From assembly GCF_022829385.1 (NCBI RefSeq), contig NZ_JAKSXX010000123.1, positions 277,339 through 341,338 of the forward strand: DNA of 64,000 bases, read 5' to 3'. A model generated the notes under the pieces. It had not been told where the DNA came from. It made no database searches and was given only the letters and a program-made list of their open reading frames with translations. Positions 1 to 8,672 of the stretch are shown here, in pieces. Position numbers and translations under genes: made by a program. Numbering within the stretch: the stretch's first letter is position 1; each line of letters opens with the position of its first letter. This stretch comes from Methylobacterium sp. J-070 (GTDB lineage: Bacteria > Pseudomonadota > Alphaproteobacteria > Rhizobiales > Beijerinckiaceae).

Positions 1-123
1 CAGGCCGTAGAGGGTCGGGATCTGCTTCCGAAGCTCCACCAGCTGACGGACGGCGGTCAGGTCATTGGCGGTTCCGGACAGCGGCGCGGCCAGCGTGGCG
101 CGAAGGAAGCGGAGGGGATTCAT
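1..123 (-). CDS. N-terminus of a probable membrane signalling protein (partial)
   Basis: The gene runs off the left edge; only the first 41 residues are visible. They read MNPLRFLRATLAAPLSG, then a stretch ending in ELRKQIPTLYGL. A short cytoplasmic leader followed by a RKQIPxLYxL motif is typical of the N-terminus of membrane-anchored GGDEF/EAL diguanylate cyclase or phosphodiesterase proteins in alphaproteobacteria. No catalytic domain is in view, so this is only a guess from family resemblance. It is transcribed away from the Bug receptor gene at 530. Confidence 0.4.
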   Translation of the reverse strand, partial: MNPLRFLRATLAAPLSGTANDLTAVRQLVELRKQIPTLYGL

Positions 124-529
124 AAAGGCTGTACCCGGACCAGGGCTGCAACCATAACGTGAGTTCATTAAGAGCGGCTTGCCGGGGAAGCGCGGGTGTT
201 CGCGATCCGATGCCGGTATCCGTCCGTGTGCAGATCTGCACAGACGATCCGGCCGCCGGTCGATTCGCCGGTCGGCGGAATGCCGGGAAACCCCGCCGCA
301 GAATTTCGCTCGGCCGTGGGCGGCAGGGACTGTGTTGGATGGATCCGGATCGCCGTGCCGGTCGCGGCGAGAACGGAGCCCGCCCGTCCCCTGCTTTTGC
401 GCGCGATGCGCTGGAACCTGCGCACGCGGCACCGAGAACCGGACCGCGTCAGGTTGATGCCGGCGAATTCCCGCGTAGTCTGCGAACCGATAAGGCCCTG
501 CCGAAACGGGCCGCGTGGAGGAGGCGCAC
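124..529. other. divergent intergenic region
   Basis: About 400 bases lie between the minus-strand gene at the left edge and the Bug receptor gene. Open frames here have no recognisable protein. The only structures noted are a slightly AT-richer patch near 150-170 and a perfect 16-bp palindrome at 227-242. Confidence 0.5.
227..242. promoter_or_regulatory. perfect 16-bp palindrome, candidate operator
   Basis: The sequence TGTGCAGATCTGCACA is a perfect dyad in the gap between two divergent genes. It has the size of a dimeric HTH repressor site. Which regulator binds it is unknown; the IclR protein encoded at 8673-9467 is one candidate. Confidence 0.4.
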
Positions 530-1510
530 ATGCGTTCCAAGTGGTCGCGGCGCGCGGTGCTGACGGTCGGGGCCGGCGCGGGCGCGGCGCTGCTGTCGCG
601 GCCCGCACTGGCGCAGACCTACCCGATGCGCCCGATCCGCTTCGTCGTCGGCTACGCCCCGGGCGGCACGACCGACGTGCTGGCCCGCCTCATCGCCGAG
701 CCGCTCGGACGGCGCCTCGGCCAGCAGGTCATCGTCGAGAACCGGCCGGGGGCCGGCAACAACATCGGCACCGATGTCGTCGTCCGAGCGGAGCCGGACG
801 GCCACACGATCCTGCTGGTCAACCCCGCCAACGGGATCAACGACAGCCTGTACAAGAAGCTGAGCTTCAACTTCCAGCGCGACATCGCCCCGGTGGCGGG
901 GATCACGCGCGCGCCCAACATCATGGAGATCAACCCGCGGCTGCCGGTCCAATCCGTGCAGGCGTTCATCGACTACTGCAAGGCGAACCCCGACTCGGTG
1001 AACATGGCCTCGTCGGGGATCGGCACGTCGCTGCACATGTCGGGCGAGCTGTTCAAGGCGATGACCGGCGCCCCGATGGTGCACGTGCCCTACCGCGGTG
1101 CCGGTCCGGCGATCATCGATCTGCTCGCCGGCCATGCCGACGTGCTGTTCGACAATCTGCCCTCCTCGATCGGGCACGTGCGCGGCGGCAGCCTGCGCGC
1201 CCTCGCGGTGACGACCGCCGAGCGCTCGCCGGCCTTGCCCGACGTGCCCACGGTCGCCGAGACGGTCCCGGGCTACGAGGCGAGCGCCTGGTTCGGCATC
1301 GGCGCCCCGCGCAGGACGCCGCCGGAGCTGATCGCGCGTCTCAACAAAGAGGTGAACGAGATCCTGGCGGAGCCGGCCATGGAGCGGAAGCTCGCCGACC
1401 TCGGCGGCACGCCGTTGCGCCTCTCGCCCGACGGTTTCGGCACCCTGATCGCCGAGGAGATCGCGAAGTGGCGCAAGGTCGTGGCGTTCGCCAACGCGAC
1501 GGTCGACTGA
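530..1510 (+). CDS. Bug/TctC-family periplasmic solute receptor
   Basis: This 326-residue protein is a substrate-binding component of a tripartite tricarboxylate transporter (TTT). An N-terminal signal with an SRRAVL twin-arginine-like motif ends near ALAQ. It is followed by the family hallmarks FVVGYAPGGTTD, the ENRPGAGNNIG loop and a VPYRGAGPA segment. I chose ATG 530 because a GGAGGAGG ribosome site sits just before it; an in-frame GTG at 515 would swallow that site. The gene converges on tctA with only 16 bases between stop codons. A second Bug receptor lies inside the facing operon, so this one may give the same TctAB permease a different ligand. Bug ligands are usually carboxylates, but the exact one cannot be read from sequence. 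Confidence 0.88.
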   Translation: MRSKWSRRAVLTVGAGAGAALLSRPALAQTYPMRPIRFVVGYAPGGTTDVLARLIAEPLGRRLGQQVIVENRPGAGNNIGTDVVVRAEPDGHTILLVNPANGINDSLYKKLSFNFQRDIAPVAGITRAPNIMEINPRLPVQSVQAFIDYCKANPDSVNMASSGIGTSLHMSGELFKAMTGAPMVHVPYRGAGPAIIDLLAGHADVLFDNLPSSIGHVRGGSLRALAVTTAERSPALPDVPTVAETVPGYEASAWFGIGAPRRTPPELIARLNKEVNEILAEPAMERKLADLGGTPLRLSPDGFGTLIAEEIAKWRKVVAFANATVD

Positions 1511-1526
1511 CCGGGCGCCCCGCGGA

Positions 1527-3095
1527 TCAACGGGGCGACGCCGCCGGCACGCCGGGAGTCTCGACGACCGCGACGGGCTCCGGCGCGTCCCGCTCCCCGT
1601 GCCCGGGCTGCGGGCCGCCCGAGCGCCTGCGCGCGACCGCGTAGGCGATCTGCACCGCGATCAGGACGCCGATGAAGGCGAGCAGGGTCGCGCTGATCGG
1701 CTGCGTGACGAAGACCCTGAAGCTGCCCCGGCCGAGAAGCATGGCGCGGCGAAAGTTCTCCTCCAGCATCGGGCCCAGGATGAAACCCAGCATGAGCGGG
1801 GCCGGATCGAGGCTCAGGCGCATGAGGATGTAGCCGAGCAGGCCGAACGCCGCGGTGATGAAGACGTCGTCGAGGTTGTTGTTGACGCTGTAGGTTCCGA
1901 CGCAGCAGAAGAACAGGATCGAGGGAAACAAGACCGTATAGGGCACCTTGAAGATCGACAGCCAGAAGCGAACGAGCGGCACGTTCAGGATCAGCAGGAA
2001 GCAGTTGCCGATCCACATGCTGGCGACCAGCCCCCAGAACAGGTCCGGGTGCTTGGCGATCATGTTGGGGCCGGGCTGGATGCCCTTGATGATGAAGGCG
2101 ACCATCATCAACGCCATGACGGCGTTCTCGGGGATGCCGATGCTCATGAGCGGGATGAAGCTCGTCCGGGCGGCGGCTTCGTCCGCCGCGGCCTGGCCGG
2201 CGACGCCCTCGATCGCGCCGCTGCCGATCTCGTGCCGATACCGGCTCACCTTCTTGTCGATCGCGTAGGCGGCGAATTGCGCGATGACGGGGCCGCCGCC
2301 GGGCAGGATCCCCAGGACCGAGCCCACCACGCTGCCGCGCAGCGCGCTCGGGATGATGCGCTTGAATTCCGGCCAGCTCGGCATCAGGCGGATCTTGCCG
2401 TTGAACGGGGTGCGCTCCTCGCGCGCGTCCAGGTTCCGGCAGATCTCGGCGATGCCGAAGCAGCCGAGGGCGACGCTCACGACGCTCACGCCGTCGGCGA
2501 GGGGCGTGAGGCCGAGGGTGAAGCGCAGCGTCCCGGATTCGAGGTCCGTCCCGATCTGGCCGAGCAGAACCCCGAGCAGGCACATGGCGAGCCCGTTCAG
2601 CAGGTTTCCGGTGGTGACGAGGCTCACGCACACGAACCCGAGCAGCATGAGGGCGAAGTAATCGGCCGGCCCGAACAGGAAGGCTACCTGACCGAGAAGC
2701 GGCGCGAGGAAGGCCAGGACGACGATCGCGACCGTGCCGCCGATGAAGCTCGACACGCCCGCGGTGAACAGCGCGAGGCCGGTGCGCCCCTTCAGCGTCA
2801 TCTGGTAGCCGTCGATGCAGGCCACGATGCTCGAAGCGTGCGGGATCTTCATCGTGATGGCGCTGACGCTGTCGCCGTACTGCGCCCCGTAGTAGATCCC
2901 GGCCAGCATGATCAGCGCGCCGTTGACCGGGATGGAATAGGTCAGCGGCAGCAGCAGGCTGATCGTCGCGAGCGGCCCCAGTCCGGGCAGCAGCCCGATC
3001 ATGGTGCCGATCACGCAGCCGATCGCGCAGTACAGCAGGTTGCTCCAGGTGAGCGCCTGCTCGAACCCGAAGGCGAGGTTCGTGATCACATCCAT
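1527..3095 (-). CDS. tctA: TctA-family large permease subunit of a tripartite tricarboxylate transporter
   Basis: The 522-residue integral membrane protein begins MDVITNLAFGF. It carries the conserved TctA segments GLLPGLGP near residue 45, a second glycine-rich GILPGGGP repeat near residue 270, and about a dozen hydrophobic helices. TctA proteins form the transmembrane path for Bug-bound carboxylates, driven by an ion gradient. Its start overlaps the tctB stop codon in the arrangement TGATG, which indicates translational coupling. It is the last gene of the minus-strand operon that begins with the IclR gene at 9467. The C-terminus is a hydrophilic Pro/Ala-rich tail. Confidence 0.93.
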   Translation of the reverse strand: MDVITNLAFGFEQALTWSNLLYCAIGCVIGTMIGLLPGLGPLATISLLLPLTYSIPVNGALIMLAGIYYGAQYGDSVSAITMKIPHASSIVACIDGYQMTLKGRTGLALFTAGVSSFIGGTVAIVVLAFLAPLLGQVAFLFGPADYFALMLLGFVCVSLVTTGNLLNGLAMCLLGVLLGQIGTDLESGTLRFTLGLTPLADGVSVVSVALGCFGIAEICRNLDAREERTPFNGKIRLMPSWPEFKRIIPSALRGSVVGSVLGILPGGGPVIAQFAAYAIDKKVSRYRHEIGSGAIEGVAGQAAADEAAARTSFIPLMSIGIPENAVMALMMVAFIIKGIQPGPNMIAKHPDLFWGLVASMWIGNCFLLILNVPLVRFWLSIFKVPYTVLFPSILFFCCVGTYSVNNNLDDVFITAAFGLLGYILMRLSLDPAPLMLGFILGPMLEENFRRAMLLGRGSFRVFVTQPISATLLAFIGVLIAVQIAYAVARRRSGGPQPGHGERDAPEPVAVVETPGVPAASPR

Positions 3096-3517
3096 CAGAT
3101 CACCTGCAGGTTGAGGCCGAGCAGCTTCTGGAAGGCGAGCGCGATGACGACGAGCGCCACCGCGATGGCGAGCGACCGCTTCCACGACCGCGAGGTCGCC
3201 GCCGCGGAGGAGACGGCCACGAGCAGCACGATGCCCAGCACGATGCTCACGAACTTGGCCGCCACGACGAAGCAGACGAGGCTGAGCAAGATGACGCCGA
3301 TGTTCCGCCACGCGAAGTCGAACGGCTTCGCGGGCTCGAACCGGGATTTGACCAGCGTGATCAGGCCCAGGAGGAGGAGCAGGGAACTGACCAGCAGCGG
3401 GAACAGGCCCGCGCCGGCATGGGCGAAGCTGCCGATCGGGTAGCGCAGCGCCGTCAGCCCGAAGCAGAGGGCGATGCCGCTGAGAACGACCCCGCGGACG
3501 GCATTCTGGTTGGCCAT
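3095..3517 (-). CDS. tctB: TctB-family small permease subunit
   Basis: The 140-residue membrane protein starts MANQNAVRGVVLSG and has four hydrophobic segments, as expected for the small TTT subunit. The region GAGLFPLLVS matches the conserved GPGxFP-type motif of TctB. Its stop overlaps the start of tctA by one base. The upstream open frame continues in front of this Met but looks non-coding, and the Met is followed directly by the first helix, so I chose this start. It works with TctA and the two Bug receptors nearby. Confidence 0.88.
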   Translation of the reverse strand: MANQNAVRGVVLSGIALCFGLTALRYPIGSFAHAGAGLFPLLVSSLLLLLGLITLVKSRFEPAKPFDFAWRNIGVILLSLVCFVVAAKFVSIVLGIVLLVAVSSAAATSRSWKRSLAIAVALVVIALAFQKLLGLNLQVI

Positions 3518-3606
3518 ATCGGCGCTCCGGGCTGGGCGACGGCGCTGGCGCCGACGGTTCCGAACGAGGGAGGTGCCGGGCTCGGCCCGCCACCCGGGGG
3601 TGTAGG

Positions 3607-4446
3607 TCAGCCGAGGGACGGGCCGCGCGCCGTCGCCGCCAGGCCGCCGTCGATCAGGAGCTCGGTTCCGGTCACGTAGGCCGCGCGGTCCGAGGCGAGG
3701 AACAGCGCGGCCTCGGCGACGTCGAAGGCGTTGCCCATCCGGCCGAGCGGGCATTGGGAGGCGCGCAGCGCCTTCATCCGCTCCAGATCGCCCGCATAGG
3801 CGCCCGCGACCGTCTTCTCGATCCGGGGCGTGTCGATGAGGCCCGGGACGATCGTGTTCGCCCGGATGCCGTAGGGCGCGTTCTCCACGGCGAGCAGGCG
3901 CAGGTACTGGATCACCGCCGCCTTGGTGGCGCCGTAGGCGAGATGCGGATAGCCGACGTCCCGGAGGCCCGCGATCGAGGCCGTGGCGAGGATCACGCCG
4001 CGGTGGCGGGCGCGCATGCTCGGAACGACGGTCATCGCCGCGAGATGGAGCGCGGTGAGGTTCGCGTCCGATATCCGCCGCCAGTCGGCCGGCGAGGTCT
4101 CGGTCGACGGCCCCGCCTTTCCGATGCCGACGTTGAAGTAGAGGATGTCGATCCCACCGCGCTCCGCGATCACGGCCGTGAGGCAGGCGGCGAGGCCGGC
4201 ATCGTCCGCGACGTCGACGCCCACGGCTTGCGCGCTTCCGTCCTCGCGGCGGATCAGGTCCCGGGTCTCCTCGGCCGACGCCAGGTCGCGGTCGGCGGCG
4301 ACGACATGCGCGCCGGCCCGGGCGAAGAGCAGGCAGACGGCCTTGCCGATGCCCCAGCCGGCGCCGATCGAGCCGGCGCCGAGCACGACCGCGGTGAGCC
4401 CTTCCAGGTCGCGGGGACGCGCCGGCACGGTCCCGGCCGGCGTCAC
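3607..4446 (-). CDS. SDR-family NAD(P)-dependent oxidoreductase
   Basis: This 279-residue classical short-chain dehydrogenase has a variant cofactor loop, GAGSIGAGWGIG, in place of TGxxxGxG. It also has a Ser in ATASIAG, the catalytic YGATK motif and the PGLIDTP segment. It sits between the operon's Bug receptor and tctB. SDRs in carboxylate uptake operons usually oxidise a hydroxyl group of the imported acid or of a breakdown product. The substrate is not identifiable here. A second SDR is encoded at 5663-6376. Confidence 0.85.
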   Translation of the reverse strand: MTPAGTVPARPRDLEGLTAVVLGAGSIGAGWGIGKAVCLLFARAGAHVVAADRDLASAEETRDLIRREDGSAQAVGVDVADDAGLAACLTAVIAERGGIDILYFNVGIGKAGPSTETSPADWRRISDANLTALHLAAMTVVPSMRARHRGVILATASIAGLRDVGYPHLAYGATKAAVIQYLRLLAVENAPYGIRANTIVPGLIDTPRIEKTVAGAYAGDLERMKALRASQCPLGRMGNAFDVAEAALFLASDRAAYVTGTELLIDGGLAATARGPSLG

Positions 4447-4558
4447 CGCGGCCTCCCCGTCGCGAAGCGGGCCTGTCGTGTCTGTCGGGCGGATTCCACG
4501 TGCACCCCCTGGTTGATAGCGGTGAGACCCCGAGCGGCGGCGTCGCGGGTGCGGCGCG

Positions 4559-5554
4559 CTACTGTTTCGGCACGCCGGCCCGCTCGATCACGGCCTTCCA
4601 TTTCGTCAGTTCCGTATCGACCAGCCGGCCGAGATCCTCCGGCGTCCCGCCCTCGGGCGCGCCGCCGTTCTCGACGATGAACTTCGCGAAGCCGGGCTCC
4701 TTGAGCATGGCGTTCACGGCCGCGTTGACGCGCTCGACGATCGGCCGCGGGGTGTTGGCCGGCGCGAACAGCCCGAACCAGGCGCTGACGTCATAGTTCG
4801 ACAGGTCGGCGCTCTTGGCGGATTCGGCGACGGTCGGAAGGTCGGGGGCCTGCGGCGAGCGCTTCAGCGTAGTCACCGCCAGCGCCTTGAGGTTGCCCGC
4901 CGTCACGTAAGGGTAGGCGGACGGCATGTTGTCGAAGATCATCTGGGTCTGGCCGCCCATGACCGACACGATCGCCTGAGCACTGCCGTGGAACGGCACA
5001 TGGGTCATGGTCACGCCGGCCATCGACTTGAACATCTCGCCGGACAGGTGCGTCGAGGCACCGGTCCCGGAGGAGGCGAAGTTGAGCGTGTCGGGGTGGG
5101 CCTTCGCGTACGCGATGAGCTCGTCGATCGAGTTCACCGGCAGGGCCTTGTTGACGACCACGATGTTGGGGATCGTCTCGACGGACACGATCGGCACGAA
5201 GCTCTTGACCGGGTCGTAGCGCAGCTCCGTGTAGAGGTTCGGCGCGATGCCGTGAGACGAGACCTGTCCGAGGAAGAGGGTGTATCCGTCGGGCTTCGCG
5301 TTGGCGGCAAGCGCCGTGCCGAGCGTGCCGCCGGCGCCGGGCCTGTTGTCGACGACGACGGTCTTTCCCAGGGCGTTGGAGAGCCCCTCGGCGACCTTGC
5401 GGGCCAGGATGTCCGTGGCGCCGCCGGCCGAATAGGGAACGATGATCGACACCGTCCGCGCAGGCCAAGCCGGCTGGGCCCGCGCGGCGAGCGGCGCGAG
5501 CGCAGCACATCCGAGCGCCAGGCCCCCGAGGCCGCGCCGAGTCAGAGATGCCAC
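4559..5554 (-). CDS. Bug/TctC-family periplasmic solute receptor (operon copy)
   Basis: This 331-residue receptor is related to the protein at 530-1510. It has a Tat-like signal (TRRGLGGLALG) ending around ARAQPAWPA, then PYSAGGATDILA, DNRPGAGGTLG and VPFHGSAQA. It is co-oriented with the CoA ligase, lyase and TctAB genes, so it is the most likely primary receptor of this transporter. A ribosome site of the GGGAGGA type lies just before the Met. Its leader contains the 16-bp tandem repeats at 5581-5644, which may affect its expression relative to the upstream enzymes. Confidence 0.9.
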   Translation of the reverse strand: MASLTRRGLGGLALGCAALAPLAARAQPAWPARTVSIIVPYSAGGATDILARKVAEGLSNALGKTVVVDNRPGAGGTLGTALAANAKPDGYTLFLGQVSSHGIAPNLYTELRYDPVKSFVPIVSVETIPNIVVVNKALPVNSIDELIAYAKAHPDTLNFASSGTGASTHLSGEMFKSMAGVTMTHVPFHGSAQAIVSVMGGQTQMIFDNMPSAYPYVTAGNLKALAVTTLKRSPQAPDLPTVAESAKSADLSNYDVSAWFGLFAPANTPRPIVERVNAAVNAMLKEPGFAKFIVENGGAPEGGTPEDLGRLVDTELTKWKAVIERAGVPKQ

Positions 5555-5580
5555 GATGTCCTCCCGATGAGATCTGGTGT

Positions 5581-5644
5581 TCTTGGGTCTTGATGGTCTT
5601 GGGTCTTGATCGTCTTGGAACTTGATGGTTCTGGATCTTGGCGT
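5581..5644. repeat. 16-bp tandem repeat, three to four units
   Basis: On the plus strand the units are TCTTGGGTCTTGATGG, TCTTGGGTCTTGATCG and TCTTGGAACTTGATGG, followed by a more diverged unit ending near 5644. They fill much of the 108-base gap between an SDR gene and the Bug receptor gene and lie in the receptor's transcribed leader. The unit is not a multiple of three and the gap codes for nothing recognisable. Confidence 0.8.
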
Positions 5645-5662
5645 TGCCGAATCTTGCGCGCG

Positions 5663-6376
5663 TCAGACCGAGCCGATCGTCATTCCGCCGCACACGTAGA
5701 GGACCTGGCCGGTCACGAAGCCGGCGCGGTCGGACACGAAGAAGCTGACGGCGTCGGCGACGTCGTCCGGGGTCCCGAGGCGCACCATCGGAACCTTGCC
5801 GATGATCGCGTCCGTGCGCGGGTCGCCCGGCGGGTTCACCGTGTCGAACAGGCTGGTCCGGATCGGGCCCGGCCCGACGGCGTTCACCGTGATGCCGTCC
5901 CGCCCGAGTTCCAGGGCCCAGGTCTTGGTCATCCCGTGCAGGCCCGCCTTGGTCGCCGCGTAGACGGTGCGGAGCTCCTTGCCCAGCGCGACCCGGCTCG
6001 AGATGTTGACGATGCGCCCGCGCCCGGCCGCCCGCATGCCCGGCAGCAGGGCCTGCGCGCAGAGGATCGGCGCCTTGAGGTTCACCGCCGCGACGGCATC
6101 GAGGCTCGCGGGATCGGTGTCCTCGAGGGCGGCGGGCGCCACGATGCCCGCGTTGTTGACGAGGCGGGTCACGGTCTTGCCCGCGATGGCGTTCGCGAGC
6201 GTCCGCGGCAACGCGGCCGCGTCGGACAGATCCGCTTCGACGAAGCTGTCGAGGTCGTCGTGCTCGGGTTTCACGATGTCGAGCACGATCACCTTGAAGC
6301 CGTCCGCGGTGAGCCGCCGGGCGATCGCGCCGCCGATGTTGCGGCTGCCGCCGGTGACGAGGGCGTAGTCGCGCAT
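5663..6376 (-). CDS. SDR-family oxidoreductase (FabG-like)
   Basis: This 237-residue short-chain dehydrogenase has the TGGSRNIGGAIA cofactor loop, the VNNAGI motif, a Ser in NISSRVA, and the YAATKAG catalytic pair. It starts two bases after the stop of the citryl-CoA lyase-like gene's neighbour frame and ends before the repeat-bearing leader of the Bug gene. It resembles 3-oxoacyl reductases, but in a catabolic operon it more likely oxidises a hydroxyacid or hydroxyacyl-CoA. No specific substrate can be assigned. Confidence 0.87.
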   Translation of the reverse strand: MRDYALVTGGSRNIGGAIARRLTADGFKVIVLDIVKPEHDDLDSFVEADLSDAAALPRTLANAIAGKTVTRLVNNAGIVAPAALEDTDPASLDAVAAVNLKAPILCAQALLPGMRAAGRGRIVNISSRVALGKELRTVYAATKAGLHGMTKTWALELGRDGITVNAVGPGPIRTSLFDTVNPPGDPRTDAIIGKVPMVRLGTPDDVADAVSFFVSDRAGFVTGQVLYVCGGMTIGSV

Positions 6377-6378
6377 CG

Positions 6379-7149
6379 TCAGGCCTCGTACGGGATGGAC
6401 TTGTCGACGAGGTCCCAGATGAAGCGGCCGCTCGGGCGCTGCTGCTCCTCGGCGATGTGCGCCACGAGCCCGGCCGTGCGGCCGATCAGCGAGAAGCCGC
6501 GCATCAGGTCGACGGGCACGCCCATCTCGCCGAGCAGGGCCGCGGTGGCGCCGGTCGCGTTGATGGTGATGTGCCTGCCGGCCCTCTGGTCGACCACCTC
6601 CGACAGGAGGCGGAGGGCGGCGATGTGACCGCCGTCGAGCCCGTTCTCCGCGCCGATCTCCAGGAGGCGGACCGCCCGCGGATCCTCCGGGCGGTGCAGG
6701 TGGTGTCCGAAGCCCGGCATGTGCACCTTGCGGGCCTTGTGGTCGTCCACGACGCGTTCCGCCAGGGTCCGCTGGGCGTCGGCGGGCAGGGCGACGAGTT
6801 GGTTCAGGATGCGGGCGTTGTTCTCGACCGTGCCGACGAACTGGCTGCCGACCGCCAGCAGGCCGGCGGCCACCGCGCCCTGCATGTTCTCCGGCGCGCT
6901 CATGTAGATCGAGCGGGTGGCGATGGCGCTCGGCGTGAAGCCGTGCTCCATCATGGTGATCATGATCGCGTTGAGGACGCGGCGCTCGCCCTCCGAGACG
7001 TCGCGCCCGAGGATGTGGGCGGCGGCCTCCGCGACGAAGTCGGGCGCGGCCCCGGGCTTCAGGATCTCGGCGACGAGATTCTTCTCGCGATAGTAGATCG
7101 CGTCCGTTGTGTGATGGCTCAGGGCCGTGGTGGGTGTCTTGGGGCTCAT
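6379..7149 (-). CDS. citryl-CoA lyase / citrate synthase-like protein
   Basis: The 256-residue protein is similar to the C-terminal catalytic half of citrate synthases, a group often annotated citryl-CoA lyase. It is much shorter than a full citrate synthase (about 430 residues). A conserved MPGFGHHLHRPEDPRA segment carries the family's His residues, and FSLIGRTAGLVAHIAEE matches the C-terminal helix. The start overlaps the CoA ligase stop in an ATGA arrangement. Together the pair suggests import of a carboxylate, CoA activation, then C-C cleavage giving acetyl-CoA plus an oxoacid. That order is inference from gene order. Confidence 0.8.
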   Translation of the reverse strand: MSPKTPTTALSHHTTDAIYYREKNLVAEILKPGAAPDFVAEAAAHILGRDVSEGERRVLNAIMITMMEHGFTPSAIATRSIYMSAPENMQGAVAAGLLAVGSQFVGTVENNARILNQLVALPADAQRTLAERVVDDHKARKVHMPGFGHHLHRPEDPRAVRLLEIGAENGLDGGHIAALRLLSEVVDQRAGRHITINATGATAALLGEMGVPVDLMRGFSLIGRTAGLVAHIAEEQQRPSGRFIWDLVDKSIPYEA

Positions 7150-8669
7150 GGCTCCTGCCTCTTCTGAGCGGCGCGCGCGATGTGGTCTTCGACCAGGACC
7201 TGCTTCTGCAGCTTTCCGTAGTTGTTCCGCGGCAGGGACTTGTAGACGACGATCGATTTCGGCGTCTTCACCGAGCCGAGCCGGTCCTTGACGAAGCGGA
7301 TGATCTCCTCGGGATCGGCCGTCATGCCGTCGCGGAGCTCGATCGCCCCGTGGACCGCCTCGCCCCACTTGTCGTCGGGCACGCCGAAGATCGCGCAGTC
7401 CGACACCGCGGCGTGCTGGCCGAGCACCGGCTCGACATCGGCCGGGTAGACGTTGAACCCGCCGGTGATGATCAGGTCCTTGGCCCGCCCCTTGATCGAC
7501 AGGAAGCCGTCCGCGTCGAAGCTTCCAAGATCGCCGGTGTGCAGCCACCCGTCCCGGATCGTCTCGGCGGTCTTGTCCGGCTGTTTCCAGTAGCCCGTCA
7601 TCACGAGGTCGCCCCGGATGGCGATCTCGCCGTACGCGCCGGTCGGCAGGATCGTGCCCTCGGGATCGAGGATCGCCACCCGGGTCAGCATCGTCTCCCG
7701 GCCGACGGTCGCCCGCTTGTCCGGGCGCGCCAGTTCCGCGGCCGAGATCATGGTGGCGATCTGCGGCGCTTCCGTCTGGCCGTAGGTGGAGGCGATGCAG
7801 GGGCCGAACACCGACTGCGCCTCGGCGATGGCGTCCGGACGCATCGCGGCCGAGCCGTAGACGAGGTTGCGCAGGTGCGGGTACGCGCCGCGCCGCGCCG
7901 CGGGCAGCGCCATCATCATGTAGATCACGGTCGGCGGCAGGAAGGTCGTGGCGATCTCCCCCTCGGCGAGGCAGTGCAGGATCTCGTCCGGCCGCGGCTG
8001 ATCGAGCAGGACGAGGGTCCCGCCGGTGCCGAGCGTCGGCAGGATGTAGGTGGAGGTGCCGTGGGTGATCGGCGCCGCCGCCAGCAGGCGATCGCCGGCC
8101 TGCAGGCCCCAGGCGGCGACCTGAGTGGCGATGTTGGTGTTCCACGCGCGATAGGGTTGCATCACCCCCTTCGGCTTGCCCGTCGTCCCGCCCGTGAACT
8201 TGATCGCCTGCGTGGCGTGGAGCGGGAGCGGGTGGAAGCGCGGCGCCGACCCGGCGTGGTCGCCCGCGAGGCCCCCGGTCGTTCCCGCCCGGCCGTTCCG
8301 GTCCGCCACCAGGATCGTGCCCCCGGCGCCTTCGACCAGCGATCGGGCCGGTGCGTCCGCGATCACGATCGAGGCCTCCGTGAACGCGATGCCGAGCCCG
8401 ATCTCGGCCGCCTTGTTCTTCGGATAGAGCGGGACCCAGACCTTGCCGGCCGCCAGCACCGCCAGCCACGCGACCACGTGCTCGACATGGTTGAAGCAGC
8501 AGATGCCGACGCGGGATTGCGGTTCCGGGTCGATCGCCTGCAGCCCGGTCGCCAGTGCGCCGACGCGCGCGGCGAGATCCGCGTAGGTCATCCGCGCGTC
8601 GCCGAACTCCACGGCGATGCGATCCGGGGTCCGGGCCGCCTGACGATGGAAGAGATCGATCGGATACAT
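7146..8669 (-). CDS. class I adenylate-forming acyl-CoA ligase
   Basis: The 507-residue AMP-binding enzyme has all core motifs: the P-loop TGGTTGKPKGV near residue 170, YGQTEAP near residue 300, and GWLHTGDLG followed by the KDLIITGGFNVYP hinge. The C-terminal catalytic Lys lies in PRNNYGKLQK. It would activate a carboxylic acid with ATP and CoA. The gene sits three bases after the IclR stop and overlaps the lyase start, so it is the first enzyme of the operon. Fatty, aromatic or hydroxy-acid substrates are all possible from sequence; the neighbours favour a short polar carboxylate. Confidence 0.9.
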   Translation of the reverse strand: MYPIDLFHRQAARTPDRIAVEFGDARMTYADLAARVGALATGLQAIDPEPQSRVGICCFNHVEHVVAWLAVLAAGKVWVPLYPKNKAAEIGLGIAFTEASIVIADAPARSLVEGAGGTILVADRNGRAGTTGGLAGDHAGSAPRFHPLPLHATQAIKFTGGTTGKPKGVMQPYRAWNTNIATQVAAWGLQAGDRLLAAAPITHGTSTYILPTLGTGGTLVLLDQPRPDEILHCLAEGEIATTFLPPTVIYMMMALPAARRGAYPHLRNLVYGSAAMRPDAIAEAQSVFGPCIASTYGQTEAPQIATMISAAELARPDKRATVGRETMLTRVAILDPEGTILPTGAYGEIAIRGDLVMTGYWKQPDKTAETIRDGWLHTGDLGSFDADGFLSIKGRAKDLIITGGFNVYPADVEPVLGQHAAVSDCAIFGVPDDKWGEAVHGAIELRDGMTADPEEIIRFVKDRLGSVKTPKSIVVYKSLPRNNYGKLQKQVLVEDHIARAAQKRQEP

Positions 8670-8672
8670 CGG

